Assembly: GCA_015060225.1 (NCBI GenBank)
Contig: SUYX01000009.1
Coordinates: forward strand, 1-64,000
From: Bacteroidales bacterium
GTDB taxonomy: Bacteria; Bacteroidota; Bacteroidia; Bacteroidales; UBA932
Length of the DNA stretch: 64,000 nt
Direction of reading: 5' to 3'
The notes under the pieces were generated by a model. It made no database searches. It was not told the origin of the DNA and saw only the letters and a program-made list of their open reading frames with translations. Of the stretch, positions 6,884 through 13,999 are shown piece by piece. Both the position numbers and the translations under genes were made by a program. Within the stretch, counting starts at the first letter, position 1, and every line of letters begins with the position of its first letter.

Positions 6884-8125
6884 ATGAGAATTGCAGTTGC
6901 AGGTACGGGTTATGTGGGGCTTTCTATGGCTTGTTTGCTGGCGCAGCATAATAGTGTTGTGGCGGTGGATGTGGTGCCGGAGAGGGTGGAGAAGGTGAAC
7001 AGGAGGGAGAGTCCAATTCAGGATGAGTGGATTGAGAAGTTTTTCAGGGAAAAGGAGTTGGATCTGGCGGCTACGCTGGATTGGGAGTCGGCATATAGAG
7101 ATGCTGAGTTTGTGGTGATTGCTACCCCTACCAATTATGATTCAAGGAAGAACTTCTTTGATACTTCGTCGGTTGAGGATGTGATTGGGAAGGTGATGAG
7201 GGTGAATCCCAGTGCGGTAATGGTTATTAAGAGTACGGTGCCGGTGGGGTATACGTCGGGAGTAAGGTGGAAGTTCGGGTGTGAAAATATCTTGTTTTCT
7301 CCGGAGTTTTTGCGTGAGAGTCAGGCGTTGTATGATAATCTTTATCCTTCGCGTATTATTGTTGGCTTCCCGACAGGTGATGCCGCGATGGAGGAGGCTG
7401 CCCATTCTTTTGCCGATTTGCTCCGGGAGGGGGCTGTGAAGGAGGATGTGCCGGTGCTGTTTATGGGGTTGAAGGAGGCTGAGGCGGTGAAGTTGTTTGC
7501 GAATACTTATCTTGCTTTGAGGGTCTCTTATTTCAATGAGTTGGATACTTATGCTGAGGTGAAGGGGTTGGATACTCAGGCTATCATCAATGGTATTGGG
7601 CTGGATCCTCGTATCGGTACCCATTATAATAATCCTTCGTTCGGTTATGGCGGTTATTGTTTGCCTAAGGATACTAAGCAGTTGCTGGCAAACTACAATG
7701 ATGTACCGCAGAATATGATGAGTGCGATTGTGGAGAGTAACAGGACGCGTAAGGATTTTATTGCGGATCAGGTGCTGGCTAAGGCGGGGTATTATGATTA
7801 TTCTTCCAATAATGAATTTGGTGGTGCGGCTTTGGAGCGTGAGGTTGTTGTGGGAGTTTACCGTCTGACTATGAAGGCGAACTCGGATAATTTCCGCCAG
7901 AGTGCGATCCAGGGTGTGATGAAGAGGATTAAGGCTAAGGGTGCTACTGTGGTGATTTATGAGCCTACGCTGGAGGATGGTTCTACATTCTTCGGGAGTA
8001 AGGTGGTGAATGATCTTGCTGAGTTTAAGGCTCAGTGTGATGCCATTATTGCCAACAGGTATGATTCTTGCCTGGATGATGTGCAGGAGAAGGTTTATAC
8101 GAGGGATGTGTTTAGGAGAGATTAG
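6884..8125 (+). CDS. ugd: UDP-glucose 6-dehydrogenase
   Basis: A 413-residue nucleotide-sugar dehydrogenase that oxidises UDP-glucose (or a related UDP-sugar) to the uronic acid with two NAD+, supplying capsule or O-antigen precursors. The Rossmann motif [14 protein letters not shown] starts at residue 6. The central helical domain follows, and the catalytic cysteine lies in [15 protein letters not shown] near residue 259. Length is normal for the short bacterial form. UDP-ManNAc dehydrogenase is a less likely alternative. It is the most core-like gene in the repeat-bordered zone and is separated from the rfb genes only by the retron, which may have inserted between two surface-sugar loci. 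Repeat copy 5 begins just after the stop. Confidence 0.9.
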   Translation: MRIAVAGTGYVGLSMACLLAQHNSVVAVDVVPERVEKVNRRESPIQDEWIEKFFREKELDLAATLDWESAYRDAEFVVIATPTNYDSRKNFFDTSSVEDVIGKVMRVNPSAVMVIKSTVPVGYTSGVRWKFGCENILFSPEFLRESQALYDNLYPSRIIVGFPTGDAAMEEAAHSFADLLREGAVKEDVPVLFMGLKEAEAVKLFANTYLALRVSYFNELDTYAEVKGLDTQAIINGIGLDPRIGTHYNNPSFGYGGYCLPKDTKQLLANYNDVPQNMMSAIVESNRTRKDFIADQVLAKAGYYDYSSNNEFGGAALEREVVVGVYRLTMKANSDNFRQSAIQGVMKRIKAKGATVVIYEPTLEDGSTFFGSKVVNDLAEFKAQCDAIIANRYDSCLDDVQEKVYTRDVFRRD

Positions 8126-8129
8126 AGAG

Positions 8130-8181
8130 TTAAGTCGGGCACACTCCGCTTCTCGGGATGAGGGGCGGGGTGTGTTTTTTT
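8130..8181 (+). repeat. Hairpin repeat, short copy 5
   Basis: AGTTAAGTCGGG, the CACACTCCGC/GCGGGGTGTG hairpin and a T7 tail, placed directly after the ugd stop codon, where it can act as terminator. This is the last copy; none is seen in the remaining 55 kb. Confidence 0.9.
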
Positions 8182-8190
8182 GATGTTTCA

Positions 8191-8222
8191 TTGCAGCAGA
8201 TGATTATTTATATTTAAATTTG
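8191..8222 (+). promoter_or_regulatory. Retron promoter
   Basis: TTG at 8191-8193, 21 bases, then TAAATTTG at 8215-8222. It lies immediately before the a1 segment of the retron RNA, so transcription would start about at the beginning of a1, as expected for an msr-msd transcript. Confidence 0.6.
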
Positions 8223-8227
8223 TGGTG

Positions 8228-8354
8228 GCATCTGCCGGTTATTGATTTTCGTTGTGTATCCTGCGACGATTTTAACAGTGTAAGAACATCGTGGCGCTCT
8301 TTGCCGCCGTGTTGGCGGGCGCGTGCTACTTAAAGTAGAATGACCGGTGGGTGC
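8228..8354 (+). ncRNA. Retron msr-msd RNA
   Basis: The ends form the a1/a2 duplex that defines retron RNAs: GCATCTGCCGGT (8228-8239) pairs along all 12 positions with ACCGGTGGGTGC (8343-8354), allowing three wobbles, and four further pairs extend it (8240-8243 with 8339-8342). Inside are a small stem-loop (TCGTTG 8249-8254 with CGACGA 8264-8269), suitable for msr, and a long GC-rich hairpin (GTGGCGC 8291-8297 with 8323-8329, CCGCC 8304-8308 with GGCGG 8314-8318), suitable for msd. G8244, the first unpaired G after a1, is a candidate branching guanosine. The RT gene begins 6 bases after a2. The msr/msd boundary is inferred. Confidence 0.8.
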
Positions 8355-8360
8355 TTTTAT

Positions 8361-10052
8361 ATGAGTATAGAAAACAGGGACATTCTTTTTTATAATGCTG
8401 CTACAAAGGAGATGTTGGCGGCGGCTCTTGGGACCAGGCTGAACAGGCTTGTGTATTATCTGTATGTTGTCCCTGACTCTGAAAGATATACCAAGAAATG
8501 TATCCTTAAGAAATCCGGTAAGGTTAGAAATGTGGCGGCTCCCCGTAGCGGCCTCAAATTTATACAGAGGAATCTTGCTTCAATTTTGAATACATCTGTT
8601 CCACAGAAATCTTGTGTTCATGGTTTTGTGCCAAAGAAGAGTATTATTTCAAATGCAAGTGTGCATCTGAAACGTAATTTTGTGATAAATCTGGATTTGA
8701 AGGATTTTTTCCCATCTATCAATTTTGGCCGTGTCCTTGGTTTGTTCAAATCTGCCCCTTTTAATTTTAATGATGAGGTGGCAGTTACTTTGGCCCAAAT
8801 TTGTTGTTTTGAAGGCAGTTTGCCCCAAGGGGCACCAAGTTCACCCATAATTTCCAATTTGATATGCAGATCTCTGGATAATGATTTGATGAGACTGGCC
8901 AAATCTCTTAAGTTATCTTACAGCAGGTATGCTGATGATATAACGTTTTCTACAAATCTTAAAGAGTTGCCTAAGGGGCTTGGGGAAGAGGTTGAAGGTA
9001 AATTTATCCCTTCTGAAGCATTGGTGGATATTATTGGGAGGAATGGTTTTGAACTCAATTTTAACAAACTGAGATGCAGAAGAAAATGCCAGAGGCAGGA
9101 GATAACAGGTATTGTATCTAACGAAAAGCTGAATGTTCCAAGGAATTATGTACGTAGAGTAAGGGCTATGATTCATGCATGGGAAGTGTATGGCCTGGAA
9201 AAAGCGGCATATGAGCATTTTGGCAAGTATAGCAGACGTCGCTTTCTTTATCCTGAAGCTTCTTTTAGAAAAAGAGTTGCCGGAATGGTAGGATATATTG
9301 GGATGATTAAAGGTGTGGATTCTCCAGTGTATTTGAAACTTTATGAAAAACTTAAGTCTCTTGATGATTCAATTAAGTTGAAGATACCCGAATATAGTGG
9401 TTCGGCTGATATGGTGGTGTATTGTGAAGGCCCTACAGATCCAATGCATTTGAAGGCAGCATTGTACCATTTCAGGTCTAAAGGTATGTTCAATAGTTTG
9501 AAAGTGGATTTCCATATGTATAGGGATGATATGACGGTAGGCCATGGAGAACTATATAATTACATGGTAAGAAAGCATCTTATGAAAAAGGATAATGTTA
9601 TTGAAGTTTACCTTTTTGATAATGATTTGAAGCAGTATGTACAGAAATTGGATGGCAAACCTTTTATTACTGTTGGACATCCAAAGATATATATGGCATT
9701 GTTACCAAAGCCGGAACATCGTGATTTTTTTGAGGTATGTATAGAGCATTTTTATAAGGATGAGGATCTTTGTCGCAAAGATGCCAATGGGAGGAGACTC
9801 TATTTTGCGAGGGAGTTTGATAAAGATACAGGTGCTCATGTTACTGAAGATGTCAGGAGTGTAAAATTGCATCCTCTGAAGCAGCCGGGATATACAATTA
9901 TTGACAATAGAATACTTGATAAGGATGACAGGAGTGTTGCCCTTTCAAAAAAGGATTTTGCTCTGGCGATAATGCATAGGAAAAAGAGTCATTCGGATGT
10001 TGATTTTAGTGCATTTAAAGCTATTTTTGAGATGTTGCAAATGTTGGTCTGA
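8361..10052 (+). CDS. Retron reverse transcriptase fused to TOPRIM domain
   Basis: A 563-residue protein that should copy part of the adjacent RNA into branched msDNA. The RT domain (about 1-330) has the retron-specific NASVH (NAxxH, residues 98-102), NLDLKDFFPSI with the first catalytic Asp, LPQGAPSSP, YADD (190-193) and ITG (248-250, the retron VTG position). From about 350 a TOPRIM-like domain follows: EGPTD (356-360) and DND (420-422) supply the acidic metal-binding residues, and the C-terminus extends about 140 residues further. RT-TOPRIM fusion is known from retron Ec67 (Eco2), an anti-phage retron in which the TOPRIM part is the effector. ATG 8361 is chosen because the upstream in-frame ATG (8340) lies inside the a2 strand of the RNA. 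The gene sits alone between ugd and rfbA. Confidence 0.92.
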   Translation: MSIENRDILFYNAATKEMLAAALGTRLNRLVYYLYVVPDSERYTKKCILKKSGKVRNVAAPRSGLKFIQRNLASILNTSVPQKSCVHGFVPKKSIISNASVHLKRNFVINLDLKDFFPSINFGRVLGLFKSAPFNFNDEVAVTLAQICCFEGSLPQGAPSSPIISNLICRSLDNDLMRLAKSLKLSYSRYADDITFSTNLKELPKGLGEEVEGKFIPSEALVDIIGRNGFELNFNKLRCRRKCQRQEITGIVSNEKLNVPRNYVRRVRAMIHAWEVYGLEKAAYEHFGKYSRRRFLYPEASFRKRVAGMVGYIGMIKGVDSPVYLKLYEKLKSLDDSIKLKIPEYSGSADMVVYCEGPTDPMHLKAALYHFRSKGMFNSLKVDFHMYRDDMTVGHGELYNYMVRKHLMKKDNVIEVYLFDNDLKQYVQKLDGKPFITVGHPKIYMALLPKPEHRDFFEVCIEHFYKDEDLCRKDANGRRLYFAREFDKDTGAHVTEDVRSVKLHPLKQPGYTIIDNRILDKDDRSVALSKKDFALAIMHRKKSHSDVDFSAFKAIFEMLQMLV

Positions 10053-10053
10053 G

Positions 10054-10089
10054 TGTGGATAATGTATTGCAGGAAGGGTGTGGATAACA
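10054..10089. promoter_or_regulatory. Two DnaA boxes upstream of rfbA
   Basis: TGTGGATAA occurs at 10054-10062 and 10081-10089, each the exact complement of the DnaA box TTATCCACA, in the same orientation and 27 bases apart. They belong to a short direct repeat (GTGTGGATAA...TTGC.GGAA). The second box ends just before the -33 element of the rfbA promoter, so DnaA binding could affect it. Confidence 0.55.
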
Positions 10090-10092
10090 TTT

Positions 10093-10123
10093 TGCCGGAA
10101 CATGCATTTTTGTTAATTTTGCT
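10093..10123 (+). promoter_or_regulatory. Promoter of the rfbACDB operon
   Basis: TTTG (10093-10096), 19 bases, TAATTTTG (10116-10123): a full match to the Bacteroidota promoter, 21 bases before the rfbA ATG. Confidence 0.8.
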
Positions 10124-10143
10124 GAACATTAAAATTGCAGTTT

Positions 10144-11049
10144 ATGAAAGGTATTGTTTTGGCGGGTGGTTCGGGTACGAGGTTGTATCCTATTACCAAG
10201 GGGGTGAGCAAGCAGCTGCTTCCGGTGTTTGACAAGCCAATGATATATTATCCTATTTCTGTGCTTATGTTGGCCGGCATAAGGGATATTCTTATTATTT
10301 CTACTCCTCATGATCTTCCGGGGTTCCAGCGTCTGTTGGGTGATGGCAGCGATTATGGTGTGAATTTTACATATGCTGAGCAGCCTTCGCCGGATGGCCT
10401 TGCGCAGGCGTTTATTATTGGTGAGGAGTTTATTGGGAATGACAGCGCTTGTCTTGTGTTGGGTGACAATATTTTTCATGGAAGTTATTTTACCCCTATG
10501 TTGCAGGAGGCTGTGCGTGCTGCGGAGGAGGATTCAAAGGCAACAGTGTTCGGCTATTGGGTGAGTGATCCGGAGCGCTACGGTGTTGCAGAGTTTGATA
10601 AGGCGGGCAATTGCTTGAGCATTGAGGAGAAGCCGGCAAAGCCTAAGAGCAATTATGCTGTTGTTGGCCTTTATTTTTATCCTAACAGGGTGGTTGAGGT
10701 TGCAAAGAATATTAAGCCTTCTGCGCGTGGTGAACTTGAGATTACTTCAGTCAATCAGGAGTTCCTGCAGAGGGGAGAGCTTAAGGTGCAGACTTTGGGG
10801 CGTGGCTTCGCATGGCTGGATACCGGTACTCATGATTCTCTGAGTGAGGCATCTACATTCATAGAGGTGATTGAGAAACGCCAGGGACTGAAGATTGCGT
10901 GCCTTGAGGGTATTGCTTTCAGAAAAGGATGGATTACTCCCGAAAGGTTGCAGCAGGTGGCACAGCCTATGATAAAGAACCAGTACGGGCAGTATCTGAT
11001 GCATTTGGTAGAAGAGTTCAGGCAGGGTAACCTTCAGGATATAGATTAG
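10144..11049 (+). CDS. rfbA: Glucose-1-phosphate thymidylyltransferase
   Basis: A 301-residue RfbA/RmlA that makes dTDP-glucose from glucose 1-phosphate and dTTP, the first step of dTDP-L-rhamnose synthesis. The nucleotidyltransferase signature [11 protein letters not shown] is at residue 8, followed by the metal/substrate region [20 protein letters not shown] near residue 112 and EKP near 162. Length and order are standard. ATG 10144 (MKGIVLAGG) is preferred to a TTG three codons earlier. First gene of a tight four-gene set rfbA-rfbC-rfbD-rfbB with its own promoter; rfbC starts 19 bases after the stop. Confidence 0.95.
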   Translation: MKGIVLAGGSGTRLYPITKGVSKQLLPVFDKPMIYYPISVLMLAGIRDILIISTPHDLPGFQRLLGDGSDYGVNFTYAEQPSPDGLAQAFIIGEEFIGNDSACLVLGDNIFHGSYFTPMLQEAVRAAEEDSKATVFGYWVSDPERYGVAEFDKAGNCLSIEEKPAKPKSNYAVVGLYFYPNRVVEVAKNIKPSARGELEITSVNQEFLQRGELKVQTLGRGFAWLDTGTHDSLSEASTFIEVIEKRQGLKIACLEGIAFRKGWITPERLQQVAQPMIKNQYGQYLMHLVEEFRQGNLQDID

Positions 11050-11068
11050 TTTTGTGTTATTGAGCGTA

Positions 11069-11650
11069 ATGGAAGTAATAAAAACAGATATAGAGGGCCC
11101 GGTAATCATAGAACCTAAGGTGTTCGGTGATTCCAGAGGATATTTTTTTGAGAGTTTCTCCCAGAGGGATTTTGAAGCACAGGTTGGAAAGATAAATTTT
11201 GTACAGGATAATGAGAGCATGTCCTCATACGGAGTTATGAGGGGGCTTCATTTCCAGAGGCCTCCTTATGCCCAGAGCAAACTGGTACGTTGTGTGAAAG
11301 GGAGGGTGCTGGATGTAGCTGTGGATATCCGCAAGGGGAGCCCAACATACGGAAAGCATGTGGCAGTGGAACTTTCTGAGGATAACCACAGACAGATTTT
11401 CATTCCGAGGGGTTTTGCACATGGTTTTGTGGTGTTGAGTGAGACTGCGGTTTTTCAGTATAAATGTGACAATTTCTATGCTCCTGAGGCAGATGGCGGA
11501 ATAAGCATTCTGGATGGGAGTTTGGGGATTGACTGGAAGATACCTTTGGAGAAGGCATTGTTGTCGGAGAAGGATAAAAAACATCTTCCGCTGAAGGATT
11601 TTGATTCCCCATTTGATTATAATACAAACCTTTATCCTGAGTTTGAGTAG
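11069..11650 (+). CDS. rfbC: dTDP-4-dehydrorhamnose 3,5-epimerase
   Basis: A 193-residue RmlC, the epimerase for the third step of dTDP-rhamnose synthesis. The cupin-type core is clear: FGDSRGYFFESF near residue 19, MRGLHFQ with the catalytic His near 63, KLVRCVKGRVLDVAVDIRKGSPTYG, and PRGFAHGF near 119 followed by QYKCDNFY with the conserved Tyr. ATG 11069 (MEVIKTDIEG) matches the family start; an in-frame ATG-like extension of five codons is not needed. rfbD follows one base after the stop. Confidence 0.95.
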   Translation: MEVIKTDIEGPVIIEPKVFGDSRGYFFESFSQRDFEAQVGKINFVQDNESMSSYGVMRGLHFQRPPYAQSKLVRCVKGRVLDVAVDIRKGSPTYGKHVAVELSEDNHRQIFIPRGFAHGFVVLSETAVFQYKCDNFYAPEADGGISILDGSLGIDWKIPLEKALLSEKDKKHLPLKDFDSPFDYNTNLYPEFE

Positions 11651-11651
11651 T

Positions 11652-12593
11652 ATGAATATTCTTGTAACCGGAGCCAACGGGCAGTTGGGCAATGAGATGC
11701 GCATTGTGGCGCAGGGAAGTAAGGACAATTATATCTTCACCGACGTAAACCGGGTTGAGGGGGTAGAGACCACTTATTTGGATATCACTGATCTGGAGGC
11801 AATCCGCGCCATTGTTGCTGCTGAGAAAGTTGATGCAGTGGTGAACTGTGCTGCCTATACAAATGTTGATGCAGCCCAGACAAATGTGACTTTGGCAGAG
11901 AAATTGAATGCTGATGCACCTGAAAATCTTGCTAAGGCTATGAAAGAGGTTGGCGGGCTGCTGGTGCAGATCTCTACCGATTATGTTTTTGGGAAGGAGC
12001 CTTATAATGTTCCGTGCAGGGAGGACCAGAAGGGGACCCCGTCGGGAGTATATGGGTTGACCAAACTGCATGGTGAGCAGAAAATCCAGGAATCCGGGTG
12101 CAAATATGTGATTATCCGCACAGCATGGCTCTACAGTGAGTTCGGGAAGAATTTCTGCAAGACAATGATGAACCTTACCTCGGCGGAATCTGTTGCAGCA
12201 CGTGTAGCAGCGGGCAAACCTGCAGGGCTTAAGGTGGTCTTTGACCAGGTTGGAACCCCTACATACGCACTGGATTTGGCCAGGGCAATTGAGGTGATAC
12301 TTGCTGATTACAAAGGTGAGATGCGGCAGAGTGAATATTGTAAGGCCGGGATTTACCATTTTTCAAATGAAGGTGTGTGTTCCTGGTACGATTTTACAAA
12401 GATGATTGCAGAATATTCCGGCCAGACCGGGTGCGATGTGCAGCCTTGCCACAGCCATGAGTTTCCAAGCCCTGTAAAAAGGCCTGCCTATTCAGTGCTG
12501 GACAAGACCAGGATTAAGGAGGTTTTTGGAGTTGAGGTCCCTTATTGGACAGATTCGCTCCGCAAATGTATTGCTAATCTGAAAAATGTGTAA
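11652..12593 (+). CDS. rfbD: dTDP-4-dehydrorhamnose reductase
   Basis: A 313-residue RmlD that reduces dTDP-4-keto-L-rhamnose to dTDP-L-rhamnose with NAD(P)H. The Rossmann motif GANGQLGNE begins at residue 7. STDYVF near 112 and YGLTKLHGE, with the catalytic Tyr and Lys, near 135 are the extended short-chain dehydrogenase signatures. RTAWLYSEFGKNF and the C-terminal RPAYSVLD (seen as KRPAYSVLDKTRI) match the family. Spacing of one base from rfbC and one base to rfbB shows translational coupling. Confidence 0.95.
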   Translation: MNILVTGANGQLGNEMRIVAQGSKDNYIFTDVNRVEGVETTYLDITDLEAIRAIVAAEKVDAVVNCAAYTNVDAAQTNVTLAEKLNADAPENLAKAMKEVGGLLVQISTDYVFGKEPYNVPCREDQKGTPSGVYGLTKLHGEQKIQESGCKYVIIRTAWLYSEFGKNFCKTMMNLTSAESVAARVAAGKPAGLKVVFDQVGTPTYALDLARAIEVILADYKGEMRQSEYCKAGIYHFSNEGVCSWYDFTKMIAEYSGQTGCDVQPCHSHEFPSPVKRPAYSVLDKTRIKEVFGVEVPYWTDSLRKCIANLKNV

Positions 12594-12594
12594 A

Positions 12595-13728
12595 ATGAAG
12601 AATATACTAATTACCGGCGGTGCCGGATTTATCGGGAGTCATGTTGTAAGGCTATTTGTGAACAAGTATCCCCAGTACAATATCATAAATCTGGACAAAC
12701 TTACCTACGCAGGTAATTTGGCCAATCTTAAGGATATAGAGGAGAAGCCGAACTACAAGTTTGTGAGGATGGATATTTGCGATTTTGAAGCAATTCTGGA
12801 TTTGATGCAGAAAGAGCAGATAGATGGCATTATTCACCTTGCAGCCGAGAGCCATGTGGACCGTTCCATCAAGGATCCTTTCACCTTTGCCCGTACCAAT
12901 GTTATGGGAACCCTCTCGTTGCTGCAGGCGGCAAAGGTTTATTGGGAGTCTCTTCCCGACAGATACGAGGAAAAAAGGTTTTACCATATCTCCACCGATG
13001 AGGTTTATGGTGCCCTGGAGTTGACCAATCCTGAGGGGATTGAGCCTCCTTTCACCACAACTGCCTCATCTGCGGAACATCACCTTGCGTACGGAAAGGA
13101 TTTCTTCTATGAGACAACCAAATACAATCCTCACTCGCCATACTCGGCATCCAAGGCGAGCAGCGACCATTTTGTGAGGGCTTACCATGATACTTACGGC
13201 TTGCCTACAATTGTTACCAACTGCAGCAACAACTACGGCCCTTACCAGTTCCCTGAGAAACTGATTCCGCTGTTCATTAACAATATCCGCAAACGCAAAC
13301 CGCTTCCTGTATATGGTAAAGGTGAGAATGTCCGTGACTGGCTTTACGTTGAGGACCACGCCAGAGCAATTGACCTTATTTTCCATAAAGGGGCAATTGC
13401 TGAAACCTACAATATTGGCGGTTTCAACGAGTGGAAGAATATAGACCTCATTAAGGTAATGATAAAGACTGTAGATAGAATTCTTGGTAACCCTGAGGGC
13501 TCTTCTGAGGAACTTGTCACATATGTTACAGACCGTGCAGGGCATGATCTCCGTTATGCAATTGACTCCACCAAACTGCAGAAAGAGTTGGGTTGGGAGC
13601 CAAGTCTCCAGTTTGAGGAGGGGATAGAGAAGACAGTCCGCTGGTACCTTGAGAACCAGGAATGGATGGATAACATTACCTCCGGGGATTATGAGAAGTA
13701 TTATGACGAAATGTATAAGGGACGTTGA
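12595..13728 (+). CDS. rfbB: dTDP-glucose 4,6-dehydratase
   Basis: A 377-residue RmlB that converts dTDP-glucose to the 4-keto-6-deoxy sugar using tightly bound NAD+. It has GGAGFIGSHVV at residue 8, AAESHVDRSI near 84, STDEVYG near 134 with the acid/base pair Asp-Glu, and YSASKASSDH near 181 with Tyr and Lys. The region near residue 150-170 is somewhat longer than in E. coli, as usual in Bacteroidota. It closes the rhamnose operon; an AT-rich stretch resembling the left block of the hairpin repeat follows at 13735-13770. Confidence 0.96.
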   Translation: MKNILITGGAGFIGSHVVRLFVNKYPQYNIINLDKLTYAGNLANLKDIEEKPNYKFVRMDICDFEAILDLMQKEQIDGIIHLAAESHVDRSIKDPFTFARTNVMGTLSLLQAAKVYWESLPDRYEEKRFYHISTDEVYGALELTNPEGIEPPFTTTASSAEHHLAYGKDFFYETTKYNPHSPYSASKASSDHFVRAYHDTYGLPTIVTNCSNNYGPYQFPEKLIPLFINNIRKRKPLPVYGKGENVRDWLYVEDHARAIDLIFHKGAIAETYNIGGFNEWKNIDLIKVMIKTVDRILGNPEGSSEELVTYVTDRAGHDLRYAIDSTKLQKELGWEPSLQFEEGIEKTVRWYLENQEWMDNITSGDYEKYYDEMYKGR

Positions 13729-13734
13729 TTTTAC

Positions 13735-13770
13735 TTTGAAAAATATTCCAGCTTTTTTGAATTTTTTATG
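13735..13770 (+). repeat. Partial match to the left block of the hairpin repeat
   Basis: TTTGAAAAATATTCCAGC then TTTTTTGAATTTTTTATG closely matches the T-rich left block of long repeat copies 1-3 (TTTGAAAAATATTC.AAC, TTTTTTGAACTTTTTGC). The hairpin half is absent. It is placed between rfbB and the tRNA-Leu promoter. Confidence 0.5.
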
Positions 13771-13781
13771 ATGTAGAATAG

Positions 13782-13813
13782 TTTGGTCAGTAAAAATATT
13801 TTTACTAATTTTG
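13782..13813 (+). promoter_or_regulatory. tRNA-Leu promoter
   Basis: TTTG (13782-13785), 20 bases, TAATTTTG (13806-13813), 27 bases before the mature tRNA 5' end. Confidence 0.7.
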
Positions 13814-13840
13814 TTCTGCATTTGAGCAAAAGTAAGACGG

Positions 13841-13921
13841 GCCCAGGTGGTGAAATGGTAGACACGCTCGTTTCAGGTGCGAGTGCCGCGAGGCATGCAG
13901 GTTCGAGTCCTGTTCTGGGCA
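13841..13921 (+). tRNA. tRNA-Leu (CAG)
   Basis: Acceptor GCCCAGG pairs with TCTGGGC (one G-T), discriminator A at 13921. The anticodon arm CTCGT-TTCAGGT-GCGAG gives anticodon CAG, there is a long variable arm (GTGCCGCGAGGCAT, class II), and the T arm contains GGTTCGAGTCC. CCA is not encoded. Confidence 0.95.
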
Positions 13922-13999
13922 CACACAACATTACCCTGCAACACATATAAAAAGTGCGTTGTGGGGAATTTTTTTATAAATACTTCAAATACAACACCT

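Noticed and set aside
1660-8181. Integron attC sites in the hairpin repeats (GTTAGGT resembles GTTRRRY)
   Set aside because: The partner RYYYAAC core at the other end and the R'/L' symmetry are missing, and the T tail fits a terminator better. No integron integrase is visible.
8340-8360. ATG at 8340 as the start of the retron reverse transcriptase
   Set aside because: It lies at the base of the a2 strand of the retron RNA; the residues it adds are coded by the duplex. ATG 8361 is a better start.
8361-10052. Diversity-generating retroelement or group II intron RT
   Set aside because: NAxxH and the ITG motif are retron features; there is no maturase domain, no template/variable repeat pair and the C-terminus is TOPRIM-like.
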